Assembly: GCF_046297895.1 (NCBI RefSeq)
Contig: NZ_JBKBHC010000002.1
Span: forward strand, 372,001 to 436,000
Reading direction: 5' to 3'
Source: Ferrovibrio sp046297895
GTDB taxonomy: Bacteria > Pseudomonadota > Alphaproteobacteria > Ferrovibrionales > Ferrovibrionaceae
Length of the DNA: 64,000 nucleotides
The notes beneath the pieces are model-generated. The model did not search any database. It worked only from the letters and a program-made list of their open reading frames with translations, and was not told the origin of the DNA. The position numbers and the translations under genes are program-made. Shown here one piece after another: positions 35,442 to 42,883 of the stretch (position 1 is the stretch's first letter; every line of letters begins with the position of its first letter).

Positions 35442-35472
35442 AAAGGCCTGGAACTTTTAAGGCTTCATCGTC

Positions 35473-35625
35473 CTACAGCTTCATCGCCAGATCGCGAATC
35501 GCATCGCGACAGGCATCGGCCGTGCGCTCCAGATAGGACCGTGCCTCGGGACGAAGGTCATCCTGCTGCAGTTGTTCGTTGATCGACGCGAGAATAGCGC
35601 GCAGGTGCCGTATACGACCCGGCAT
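35473..35625 (-). CDS. Small helical protein of unknown function
   Basis: 50 residues. A strong ribosome site (GGGGGAGAAGGAT) sits directly before the ATG at 35623-35625; a longer frame to 35658 would place that site inside the coding region. The protein is predicted all-helical (RHLRAILASINEQLQ, AADACRDAIRDLAMKL-like composition). I do not recognise a family. Confidence 0.55.
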   Translation of the reverse strand: MPGRIRHLRAILASINEQLQQDDLRPEARSYLERTADACRDAIRDLAMKL

Positions 35626-35737
35626 ATCCTTCTCCCCCTCAGGCGAATCAGTCATCACCCGACGGAGAGTGCCGTCTGCATGGTTAACAAAACCTGAGAG
35701 GACCGGGCCTGGATTGCCTGCGATCGGATCGCCGTGA

Positions 35738-36007
35738 TCAGGCCGCCACGCCCTGCTGCGCTTCGCCGGCGAACTGGCGGATGCTGTCGAGCATGTGCCG
35801 CGGCACGGGATCGTGCCCCTTGAGGATCAGCACAAGGGCGGCGCGGGTGACGCCGAGCTTGGCGGCGTAATCCTCGAAGCTGATGCCATTGCGACGGCAG
35901 GCATCCAGCACCAGCGGCTGGACATCGCGGGCGAAGAACTGCTTCGCGCCATAGCCTCGGGTTTCAAGCGTGATCTGACCATGGGAAATCGGATTCGGGC
36001 GGTACAC
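35738..36007 (-). CDS. Small putative helix-turn-helix protein
   Basis: 89 residues from a GTG at 36005-36007, preceded at good spacing by AAGGAGG. The central segment DYAAKLGVTRAALVLILKGH reads like an HTH (XRE-type recognition helix). The N-terminus YRPNPISHGQITLETRGYG is unusual and not familiar. It is probably a DNA-binding regulator of unknown target. The extension to 36082 lacks a ribosome site. Confidence 0.6.
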   Translation of the reverse strand: MYRPNPISHGQITLETRGYGAKQFFARDVQPLVLDACRRNGISFEDYAAKLGVTRAALVLILKGHDPVPRHMLDSIRQFAGEAQQGVAA

Positions 36008-36201
36008 GGTTTGCCTCCTTGCAGTTCCGTCTGGCCGCAGCGGGGCCGGCGGGGTTGCGCCGGTACACAAAAATTTGGCCATCGGCGCGACGGATTCAAG
36101 AGGAAATTCTGCCGCAGACCATCTGCCGCAACCCGGTGACGCGACGATTGGCGCGACAGGGCGGCGCGATAAGCCCGTGACGACTTTTCGAGGGATGCGT
36201 T

Positions 36202-36501
36202 CTAAACGCTGAGGTCGGCGTTGCGGCCCATGCCGCGCGGGCGGCTGCGGTCGGTCTTGGCCTCGGTGGCGGCAGCGTTGTTGTCGCTGTTCTTGCCCTT
36301 CTGGCCCTTGGCGCGGTCGGAGCCGCCGGTGTTGCCGGAAGCCGTCGCCGCCATGCGCGTATCGGCCCGCACCGGCACGGCCGTCACCGCCGCAGCCGCC
36401 TGGGCTGCGTTGGGGGCCTGGTTCTGCTGGGCCAGGCCATGGGCAGCCGAGGGCGCCTGGGTCTGGGGCAGAGCCGTGATCGGTGGAACCAAAAAGCTCA
36501 T
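36202..36501 (-). CDS. Low-complexity Ala/Gln-rich small protein
   Basis: 99 residues rich in Ala, Gln, Asn, Lys and Gly, with no predicted fold, signal peptide or membrane segment. Support for coding comes from a promoter-like sequence directly upstream and an ATG at 36499-36501 with no room for a ribosome site. Probably disordered; function unknown. Confidence 0.5.
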   Translation of the reverse strand: MSFLVPPITALPQTQAPSAAHGLAQQNQAPNAAQAAAAVTAVPVRADTRMAATASGNTGGSDRAKGQKGKNSDNNAAATEAKTDRSRPRGMGRNADLSV

Positions 36502-36507
36502 GTTTTA

Positions 36508-36536
36508 CATGTATGATGGGGTATAACGCTTGACAA
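36508..36536 (-). promoter_or_regulatory. Promoter placing the start at the ATG (leaderless candidate)
   Basis: On the minus strand TTGTCA (36531-36536) and TACATG (36508-36513) are 17 bases apart. The start codon at 36501 is only six bases after the -10, so transcription would begin at or beside the ATG. Confidence 0.45.
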
Positions 36537-36602
36537 GTAGATTATGTCCGAAAGTGGTTAATACCGAATCAATCCACAGCTTAAACGCGAAGGCAGGCGC
36601 CG

Positions 36603-36953
36603 CTGACCCAGTCCAAGACGAATAAATCAGGAAAAACAGCCAAAAAACCCGGCCTTCTGGCCCGTCTGTTCGGCGGCGAGACCCCGGCTAAGCCGACCCC
36701 GCCGCGCCAGTATACCGGCCCGGCCAAGGATCCGCGGGCCGTGCTGGCCCAGCAGATCAAGGCCATTCGCGCACGGCTGAACCCGCAGCTGCTGAAAATC
36801 GCCGAGAAGCTGGCCCGGAAGGGACCGCCGGTGACCGACCAGGAGCGGGCGACGCTGGCCATCGAGCTGTTCCTGGCGCAGAAGCGGGATGGCGGCGATT
36901 TCGCCGCCAAACTGAAGGCCAAACTCGAAGAGCAGAAACGCCGCAGCCACTAG
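36603..36953 (+). CDS. Small basic protein of unknown function, probable CTG start
   Basis: 116 residues if read from a CTG at 36603-36605. The open frame has no ATG, GTG or TTG before 36741, yet the upstream part reads as a plausible N-terminus (TQSKTNKSGKTAKKPGLL, then ARLFGGETPAKPTPP) with codon use like its neighbours. A start at GTG 36741 would give only 70 residues. The C-terminal half is helical and charged (AKLKAKLEEQKRRSH). I do not recognise a family. Confidence 0.5.
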   Translation: MTQSKTNKSGKTAKKPGLLARLFGGETPAKPTPPRQYTGPAKDPRAVLAQQIKAIRARLNPQLLKIAEKLARKGPPVTDQERATLAIELFLAQKRDGGDFAAKLKAKLEEQKRRSH

Positions 36954-36995
36954 GCCCGGTTTCAGTCCGGCCCAGGCTTAAATCCGAACCCGGCT

Positions 36996-37844
36996 TCAGT
37001 GCAGAATGGTGCGGGGCGGCTCGCCCTCGTCCTTTGACGGCGGCGCGGTTTCGGTGGCGGCCGGCGCGCCGGCCTGCACGGCATCGCCGCGCTTCAGGCG
37101 GTCATGCGCCCTGATCGAGAACGGGATCGAGCCGAGATAGGCCAGCTCGAGCGCCGCCAGCGTATACCATGGCTGGTTCAGCAGGCCCGCCACCAGCAGG
37201 CCGACGCCCAGCAGCACCAGGCCGACATATTCGCGCGGCACCCGCACGCGCTTGAAGGAATAGGTCGGCACGCGGGAAATCATCAACCCGCCGATGATCA
37301 GCAGCCACAGGGCGTTCAGTGCCGGCGACTGGAAGAAGTCGCTTTCCATTTCCAGGTTGATGATCAGGAACAGCAGCGCCAGGCCAGCGCCTGCCGGCGA
37401 CGGAATGCCGGTGAAGAAGCTGCCGGTCCATTTCGGTTTTTCGGTATCGTCCAGCGCGGTGTTGAAGCGCGCCAGCCGCAAGGCGGTACAGACGCTGTAG
37501 GCCAGCACCACCAGCCAGCCGGTATTGCCGTTGCCGAGGTCGTGCAGGGTCCAGAAGTAGAGCACCATCGCCGGCGCGACGCCGAAGCTGAGGAAATCGG
37601 AGAGCGAATCCAGCTCGGCGCCGAAGCGCGAGGCGCCTTTCAGCAGCCGCGCCACGCGGCCATCCAGCATGTCGAACAGCGCCGCCACCGCGATCGCCAC
37701 CACGGCGAACTTGAACTGGCCCAGCATGGCGAAGCGGATCGCCGTCAGCCCCGAACAGAGCGCGATGATGGTGAGGATATTGGGCGCCAGCGTGTTGAGC
37801 GGCAGGTTGCGCAGGCGCTGCGGCGGCTTGAGGTTCATCGGCAT
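36996..37844 (-). CDS. pssA: CDP-diacylglycerol--serine O-phosphatidyltransferase
   Basis: 282 residues. The CDP-alcohol phosphotransferase motif is complete: DG-x2-AR-x8-G-x3-D-x3-D in the segment from DMLDGRVARLL to FGAELDSLSD (about residues 58-84). About eight membrane segments follow, and a Pro/Ala-rich tail. It makes phosphatidylserine at the inner membrane. A GGAGA site precedes the ATG. It lies directly after psd on the same strand, so the two steps to phosphatidylethanolamine are encoded together. Confidence 0.95.
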   Translation of the reverse strand: MPMNLKPPQRLRNLPLNTLAPNILTIIALCSGLTAIRFAMLGQFKFAVVAIAVAALFDMLDGRVARLLKGASRFGAELDSLSDFLSFGVAPAMVLYFWTLHDLGNGNTGWLVVLAYSVCTALRLARFNTALDDTEKPKWTGSFFTGIPSPAGAGLALLFLIINLEMESDFFQSPALNALWLLIIGGLMISRVPTYSFKRVRVPREYVGLVLLGVGLLVAGLLNQPWYTLAALELAYLGSIPFSIRAHDRLKRGDAVQAGAPAATETAPPSKDEGEPPRTILH

Positions 37845-37925
37845 CGGATGTCTCCTTCGCGGGCGCCTGAGCCTAGACGGGCCGCTTTACCGCTGCGTTA
37901 ACGCGCCCGGCCATCCATCTGCGCC

Positions 37926-38618
37926 TCAGCGCACTTCGCCGCTGCGCGGCTGCTCGTTCGCGCCGTCCTCGGCGATCACCGTCTCGCCGGCGATCATGCG
38001 CTGGCCCACGCAGACCAGCGGTACCATGCCGTCATCGAGATAGACGTCGACGCGGCTGCCGAAGCGGATCAGGCCGAAGCGTTCGCCGGCGCGAAGCTGC
38101 TGGCCGTCCTGCACCTCGCAGAGGATGCGGCGGGCAACGAGGCCGGCGATCTGAACCACCGCGATCTCCTTGCCGGTCTTCAGCTTCAGACGCATCGACT
38201 GGCGCTCGTTGTCGGTGCTGGCCTTGTCCAGCGCCGCATTGAGGAACTTGCCCGGGCGATAGGCCAGTGCGGTGATCTCGCCATCTGCTGGCGCGCGGTT
38301 CACATGCACGTCGAACACGTTCATGAACACCGAGATGCGCTGGCGCGGATCGGAGCCCATGCCCAGCTCCTCCGGCGGGGCGGCGCGCTCGATCATCTGC
38401 ACCACGCCATCGGCCGGCGAGATCAGCAGGCCGTCGCGCACCGGGGTGACGCGCGGCGGGTCGCGGAAGAAATAGGCGCACCAGCAGGTCAGGATCACAC
38501 CCAGCCAGCCCAGCGGCTCGGCAATCCAGAACAGCACCAGCGTCACCACCGCGAAGATGGCGATGAACTTCCAGCCTTCGCGGTGAATCGGCACCAGAAC
38601 GGAACGGATCGTGTCCAT
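37926..38618 (-). CDS. psd: Phosphatidylserine decarboxylase
   Basis: 230 residues, the short proteobacterial form. Landmarks: AYFFRDPPRVTPVRDGLLISPADGVV and FMNVFDVHVNRAPADG. Autocleavage at the Gly-Ser of RFGSRVDVYL produces the pyruvoyl cofactor. It converts phosphatidylserine to phosphatidylethanolamine. An N-terminal hydrophobic helix (FIAIFAVVTLVLFWIAE) anchors it. It is upstream of pssA in the same operon. Confidence 0.95.
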   Translation of the reverse strand: MDTIRSVLVPIHREGWKFIAIFAVVTLVLFWIAEPLGWLGVILTCWCAYFFRDPPRVTPVRDGLLISPADGVVQMIERAAPPEELGMGSDPRQRISVFMNVFDVHVNRAPADGEITALAYRPGKFLNAALDKASTDNERQSMRLKLKTGKEIAVVQIAGLVARRILCEVQDGQQLRAGERFGLIRFGSRVDVYLDDGMVPLVCVGQRMIAGETVIAEDGANEQPRSGEVR

Positions 38619-38724
38619 AGACGGCTTAACCCTTTGAAAAAAGCAGTGGCTGCAATGTAGCGATTGCCGCCCCCGTCTTAAAGGTCCGGCCGTCCCGATC
38701 CTGCGGAATTTCCCGGCCGGGCGG

Positions 38725-39138
38725 TTAAATGTCCGCAAAGACCTCCAGCAGGTTCCCATCAGGATCACGGAAGAACAGCGTCCGGTGCCCAAAAGGCTGG
38801 TCGGTAGGCGGTATGAGCAACGGGATGCCTTGCCGCAGCAGTTCGTCGGCGCATTGGTCGACCTCTGCCGGCGCGACCTTGAAGGCAAGCTGCAAGGCCG
38901 CGCTGCCCTGCGGGGTGGGAGCATCTTTCGCCGTCAGGCCCGGCAGCGCCAGCGCCAGCGTGTTGGGCCCGATGCGATATTCGATCCAGCGCGGCGAAAG
39001 TTCCCGGATCAGCGGAAAGCCCAGGACCTGTTCATAGAAGTGGCGCATGGCCGCCATGTCGCGGACGAAAACCACCGTATAGTCGATGGCGCGGATGGAC
39101 CGAAAGGCGGATGAAGCATTGCGGGAGGGGACGTTCAC
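38725..39138 (-). CDS. VOC family (glyoxalase/bleomycin-resistance fold) protein
   Basis: 137 residues. Two beta-alpha-beta-beta-beta units are seen: DYTVVFVRDMAAMRHFYEQV and LQLAFKVAPAEVDQCADEL, ending in FFRDPDGNLLEVFADI with the conserved metal-ligand Glu. The substrate is unknown. Confidence 0.88.
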   Translation of the reverse strand: MNVPSRNASSAFRSIRAIDYTVVFVRDMAAMRHFYEQVLGFPLIRELSPRWIEYRIGPNTLALALPGLTAKDAPTPQGSAALQLAFKVAPAEVDQCADELLRQGIPLLIPPTDQPFGHRTLFFRDPDGNLLEVFADI

Positions 39139-39199
39139 GGCGGCGGCCTCGTCAGTATGGTGCGTTCATCCTGCATGCTGCCGCGTGGCTTGTCCGGTT

Positions 39200-40090
39200 C
39201 TAATTCTGAAGCACCGGATTGGCCCGCAGGCGGTCGGCGGCGAAGTCGAGGAAAGCACGCAGCTTGGCATTGGTGCGGCGGCCTTCGGCATGCAGCAGAT
39301 GCACCGGGATCGGCGGGCGTTCATGCTCGGCCAGCAGAACCTTCAGTTTTCCGGCCTGAACTTCAGGCGCCACCATGTAGGAGAGCACCCGGGTGATGCC
39401 GCGTCCGGCCACGGCGGCAGCGATCACGGCCTCGGCCGAATTGACGAAAAAGCGCGCCGGCGGCTCGATCACCTCGTCGCGGAAATGCCAGCCCTCGGCC
39501 ACCACTGGCGGCGCGAACAGCAGGCAGGTGTGATCCATCAGGTCGCGCGGCTTCACCGGCGCGCCGTGGCGGGCGATGTAGTCGGGCGAGGCCACCACCA
39601 CGGGCCGTACATGGCCGACGCGTACAGCGCTTAAACTCGAATCCTGCAGATGCGCGATGCGCACCGCCAGGTCGAAGCCTTCCTCGATCAGGTTGGTGAC
39701 GCGGTCGAGCAGCAGCAGCCGCGCCGAAACATCGGGATAGCGGTCGAGGAAATCCAGCACCACAGGGGCCACATGCCGGCGGCCGAACATCAGCGAGGCC
39801 GTGATGCTGAGCTGGCCGCGCGGCGCGCCATGCAGGCCGGCGGCCGAGGCCTCGGCTTCGTCGAGGTCGGCCAGGATGCGGCGGGCATCGGCGAGGAAGC
39901 GTTCGCCCGCCTCGGTCAGGCGCACATGACGGGTGGAGCGCTGGAACAGGCTCGTGCCCAGCCGGTCTTCCAGCAGGGCGACGGCCCGGGTGACCGAGGG
40001 TGGCGACAGATTCAGCCGCCGGGCGGCCCCGGCAAAGCCGGCTTCCTCGGCGGCGGCGATGAAAACCCGCATGGCTTCCAGGCGGTCCAT
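39200..40090 (-). CDS. LysR family transcriptional regulator
   Basis: 296 residues. The N-terminal winged helix starts MDRLEAMRVFIAAAEEAGF and continues AARRLNLSPPSVTRAV. The rest is a type 2 periplasmic-binding effector domain. It is divergent from a GST/flavin-protein operon and probably regulates it, through the palindrome at 40095-40111, five bases upstream of its own start. Confidence 0.93.
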   Translation of the reverse strand: MDRLEAMRVFIAAAEEAGFAGAARRLNLSPPSVTRAVALLEDRLGTSLFQRSTRHVRLTEAGERFLADARRILADLDEAEASAAGLHGAPRGQLSITASLMFGRRHVAPVVLDFLDRYPDVSARLLLLDRVTNLIEEGFDLAVRIAHLQDSSLSAVRVGHVRPVVVASPDYIARHGAPVKPRDLMDHTCLLFAPPVVAEGWHFRDEVIEPPARFFVNSAEAVIAAAVAGRGITRVLSYMVAPEVQAGKLKVLLAEHERPPIPVHLLHAEGRRTNAKLRAFLDFAADRLRANPVLQN

Positions 40091-40094
40091 GATT

Positions 40095-40111
40095 ATTTCA
40101 TAAACTGAAAT
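40095..40111. promoter_or_regulatory. Candidate LysR operator
   Basis: ATTTCA-TAAAC-TGAAAT is a perfect 6-bp palindrome with 5-base spacer and contains the T-N11-A LysR pattern. It lies in the 108-bp gap between divergent lysR and GST genes. Confidence 0.55.
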
Positions 40112-40198
40112 ACTGATTTGTAAAATAGGCCAATTCACTGCGCCTGCAGAAACATCATATTCAGGGCCACCTTATTCATCCTGCTGAGGACAAGGCCC

Positions 40199-40840
40199 AT
40201 GCCCACCGCCCCCGCCCGCCCGATCCGGCTCTATGGCTTTCCGCTGTCGGGCCATGCCCATCGCGCCCGGCTGTTCTTGTCCCTCCTCGGCCTGCCGGTC
40301 GAGCTCGTCGACGTCGACCTGCGCAGCGGCGCGCAGAAGCAGCCCGACTTCCTGCGTCTAAATGCCTTCGGCCAGGTGCCGGTAATCGATGACGATGGCG
40401 TCGTGGTGGCCGACAGCAACGCCATCCTGGTCTATCTGGCCAGCAAGTATGACGCGAGCGGCCGCTGGCTGCCGCGCGACCCGGTTCTGGCCGCCGAGGC
40501 GCAGCGCTGGCTGTCGGTGGCCGCCGGGCCACTGGCCATGGGCCCGGCGCTGGCGCGCATCATCGCCCTGTTCAAGGCACCCTTCGATCATGAACGCGCC
40601 AAGGCAACGGCGGTGGCGCTGCTCGGCATCATGGACGCGCATCTGGCCACGCGCGATTTCTTCGTCGGCAATGGGCCGACGATTGCCGACATCGCGCTCT
40701 ATTCCTACACGGCGCATGCGCCCGAGGGCGGCGTGGCGCTGGAGCCTTACGCACATATCCGCGCCTGGCTGCAGCGCATCGAGGCCCTGCCCGGCTTCGT
40801 GCCGATGATCAAAAGTCCTGTGCCGCAGGCGGCGGAGTAG
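40199..40840 (+). CDS. Glutathione S-transferase family protein
   Basis: 213 residues. The thioredoxin-like half runs RLYGFPLSGHAHRARLFLSL to GQVPVIDDDGVVVADSNAIL; the helical half includes NGPTIADIALYSYTAHAPEG. It overlaps no gene but starts the two-gene operon divergent from lysR. The substrate is unknown. Confidence 0.9.
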   Translation: MPTAPARPIRLYGFPLSGHAHRARLFLSLLGLPVELVDVDLRSGAQKQPDFLRLNAFGQVPVIDDDGVVVADSNAILVYLASKYDASGRWLPRDPVLAAEAQRWLSVAAGPLAMGPALARIIALFKAPFDHERAKATAVALLGIMDAHLATRDFFVGNGPTIADIALYSYTAHAPEGGVALEPYAHIRAWLQRIEALPGFVPMIKSPVPQAAE

Positions 40841-40846
40841 ATCGTC

Positions 40847-41779
40847 ATGGGCCGCTTCCATGCCGGCGAACGGGCTCTGCAGGCGCGGCTGCATCCCGAC
40901 CTGCCCGCGCGTATGCAGCAATCGGCCGGGCCGGCGATCCGCGATTTCATGCCCGACCAGCATCGCGAGTTCTTTGCCATGCTGCCCACCCTGTTCGTCG
41001 GCAGCGTGGACGGGCAGGGCCGCCCCTGGGCCTCGGTGCTGAGCGGCCGGCCGGGTTTCGTGTTGTCGCCCGATCCGCGGATTCTGCATGTGGCGGCAAA
41101 GCCCATCGCCGGCGATCCGCTGCAGGATCATCTGCGCCTGGGCGCGCAGCTCGGCCTGCTTGGCCTGCAGCCCGAGACGCGGCGGCGCAACCGCATGAAC
41201 GGTCATGTCGCGACGCTGGACGATAGCGGCTTCACGGTGGAAGTCGAACAGAGCTTCGGCAACTGCCCGCAATACATCCAGGCGCGCGCGCCGCGCTTTG
41301 CCGCCGCGGCACAGACCCCGCCGGTGCGGCCGGAAACCGCGCGGCTCTCGCCGCGCGCTGCTGCCCTGCTGCGCCAGGCCGACACTTTGTTCATCGCCAC
41401 TTCGGCCGATGGCGAGGGCGTGGACATGTCCCATCGCGGCGGCCGGCCGGGCTTCCTGCGCGTGGAAGAGATTGATGGCGCCACGCGGATCACCCTGCCC
41501 GATTTCCGCGGCAACAAGTTCTTCAACACGCTCGGCAACATCGCGCTCAACCCGCGCGCCGGGCTGCTGGTGATGGATTATGCCACCGGCGACCTGCTGC
41601 AGCTCACGACGCATGCCGAGATCATCTGGGACGGACCCGAGGTGAACGGCTTTGCCGGCGCCGAACGCCTGCTGCGCCTGGGCGTCGAGGCCGGCCACAT
41701 CATCGAGGGCGGCCTGCCCCTGCGCTGGAGCGAACCGCAATACGCGCCGCAACTGGCCGGCACGGGAAACTGGAATTGA
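40847..41779 (+). CDS. Pyridoxamine 5'-phosphate oxidase-like flavin protein
   Basis: 310 residues. Two split-barrel regions are apparent: LFVGSVDGQGRPWASVLSGRPGF (about residue 49) and LFIATSADGEGVDMSHRGGRPGF (about residue 183), the latter followed by LPDFRGNKFFNTLGNI. It starts seven bases after the GST gene and likely acts with it in detoxification of an unknown compound. Confidence 0.85.
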   Translation: MGRFHAGERALQARLHPDLPARMQQSAGPAIRDFMPDQHREFFAMLPTLFVGSVDGQGRPWASVLSGRPGFVLSPDPRILHVAAKPIAGDPLQDHLRLGAQLGLLGLQPETRRRNRMNGHVATLDDSGFTVEVEQSFGNCPQYIQARAPRFAAAAQTPPVRPETARLSPRAAALLRQADTLFIATSADGEGVDMSHRGGRPGFLRVEEIDGATRITLPDFRGNKFFNTLGNIALNPRAGLLVMDYATGDLLQLTTHAEIIWDGPEVNGFAGAERLLRLGVEAGHIIEGGLPLRWSEPQYAPQLAGTGNWN

Positions 41780-41800
41780 CAGCCCGAGACCAATCGGGCG

Positions 41801-42121
41801 TCAGGCCGCCGCGTCGCTGAGAATCTGCTGCGCGACATTGTCGACAACGACCGGGCTCTCGAAATAGGCCACGGTCGGATCGGTGTCGTATTTCTCGCGC
41901 ACGAAGGCGCGCCAGGCATCGGTGTACATCGCCTCGGCCTCGCGGCGCGAATTCCAGAAATAGACGCCACCCACGGTTCGGCCGTCCTCCGACAGCAGGT
42001 AGGTCTTGCGCAGCAGGCCCGGTACGCCGCGATACTTCGGCGCGGTGCTCAGGAAGATGCTGCGCGCTTCTTCGCGCGTGACCGGCTTGGGCAGGATGAA
42101 GGTCGTCAGGGTGGTGATCAT
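41801..42121 (-). CDS. YdhR-like monooxygenase-fold protein
   Basis: 106 residues from the ATG at 42119-42121, which has GGAGAT six bases upstream. The sequence (FILPKPVTREEARSIFLSTAPKY, GLLRKTYLLSEDGRTVGGVY, FWNSRREAEAMYTDAW) resembles the YdhR/dimeric ferredoxin-like monooxygenase group. It is divergent from a TetR gene, with tandem operators between. Confidence 0.75.
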   Translation of the reverse strand: MITTLTTFILPKPVTREEARSIFLSTAPKYRGVPGLLRKTYLLSEDGRTVGGVYFWNSRREAEAMYTDAWRAFVREKYDTDPTVAYFESPVVVDNVAQQILSDAAA

Positions 42122-42183
42122 GGGCATCTCCGTCATGCGTGGCGCGCCTTTGCATGGAAATCAGCCGCGAATAGCGCTAGGTT

Positions 42184-42227
42184 TTTGACATTGTGTCTAG
42201 AAATCACTTTTTTGACATAGTGTCAAA
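42184..42227. promoter_or_regulatory. Two tandem TetR operators
   Basis: TTTGACA-TAG-TGTCAAA at 42211-42227 is a perfect 17-bp palindrome. A second, imperfect copy TTTGACA-TTG-TGTCTAG lies at 42184-42200, 27 bases away. TTGACA in each arm doubles as a -35 element. The sites sit between the divergent YdhR-like and TetR genes. Confidence 0.75.
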
Positions 42228-42256
42228 TACTTTTCGCCGCCGCAAAGGAGAAAAAG

Positions 42257-42883
42257 GTGAGACCGCGCGAATTTGACGAAGACGACCTCCTGCGCATCGC
42301 CTTCGATCAATTCTGGCGCAAGGGGATAAGGGGAACCTCGTTGTCCGACATCGCGCGCGATACCGGCATCCAGCGCGGCAGCCTCTATAATGCTTTCGGC
42401 AGCAAGGAGGCGCTGTTTCTCCGCGCCTATGAACGCTATTCCGGTGACTACCTCAACGCCGTTCGCAAGGCGCTCGGCTCAGGGAGTGTGCGGAAACGCC
42501 TGACGGCGTTTTTCGACATGACGATAACGAATTTCCGGTCCGGTTCGCCGCCGCGCGGCTGCCCCACCACACGCGGATTGATGGAACTGGCATCCGAGCA
42601 GGACGGTGAACTGGACGACAAGGCGCGGCAGGCATTCGCAGATCTGATTACCCGCATCACCGGCCTGCTCCGCGACGCCCTGTCCCAGGGTGCCGAGCAC
42701 GGCGAATTCGATGGCGACCCAGAAGCCGCCGCTTTGCACATCATGACCGTGACCCGTGGCCTGGCTGTGCTGGAGCGGGCCTTCGGCGACGAGGCCCGGC
42801 TGCGCGGAATCGCAGCCCATACGGTGGATCTCCTGCTTGGCGGGCCATCGCCCGAACAAGCCCGACGATCGCGCGCGCGCTAA
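42257..42883 (+). CDS. TetR family transcriptional regulator
   Basis: 208 residues from a GTG at 42257 with GGAG upstream. The DNA-binding domain is FDEDDLLRIAFDQFWRKGIRG followed by LSDIARDTGIQRGSLYNAFG. The C-terminal domain resembles that of regulators controlling oxidoreductases in response to reactive compounds. It probably represses the divergent YdhR-like gene and itself. Its stop overlaps the convergent ABC gene stop. Confidence 0.92.
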   Translation: MRPREFDEDDLLRIAFDQFWRKGIRGTSLSDIARDTGIQRGSLYNAFGSKEALFLRAYERYSGDYLNAVRKALGSGSVRKRLTAFFDMTITNFRSGSPPRGCPTTRGLMELASEQDGELDDKARQAFADLITRITGLLRDALSQGAEHGEFDGDPEAAALHIMTVTRGLAVLERAFGDEARLRGIAAHTVDLLLGGPSPEQARRSRAR

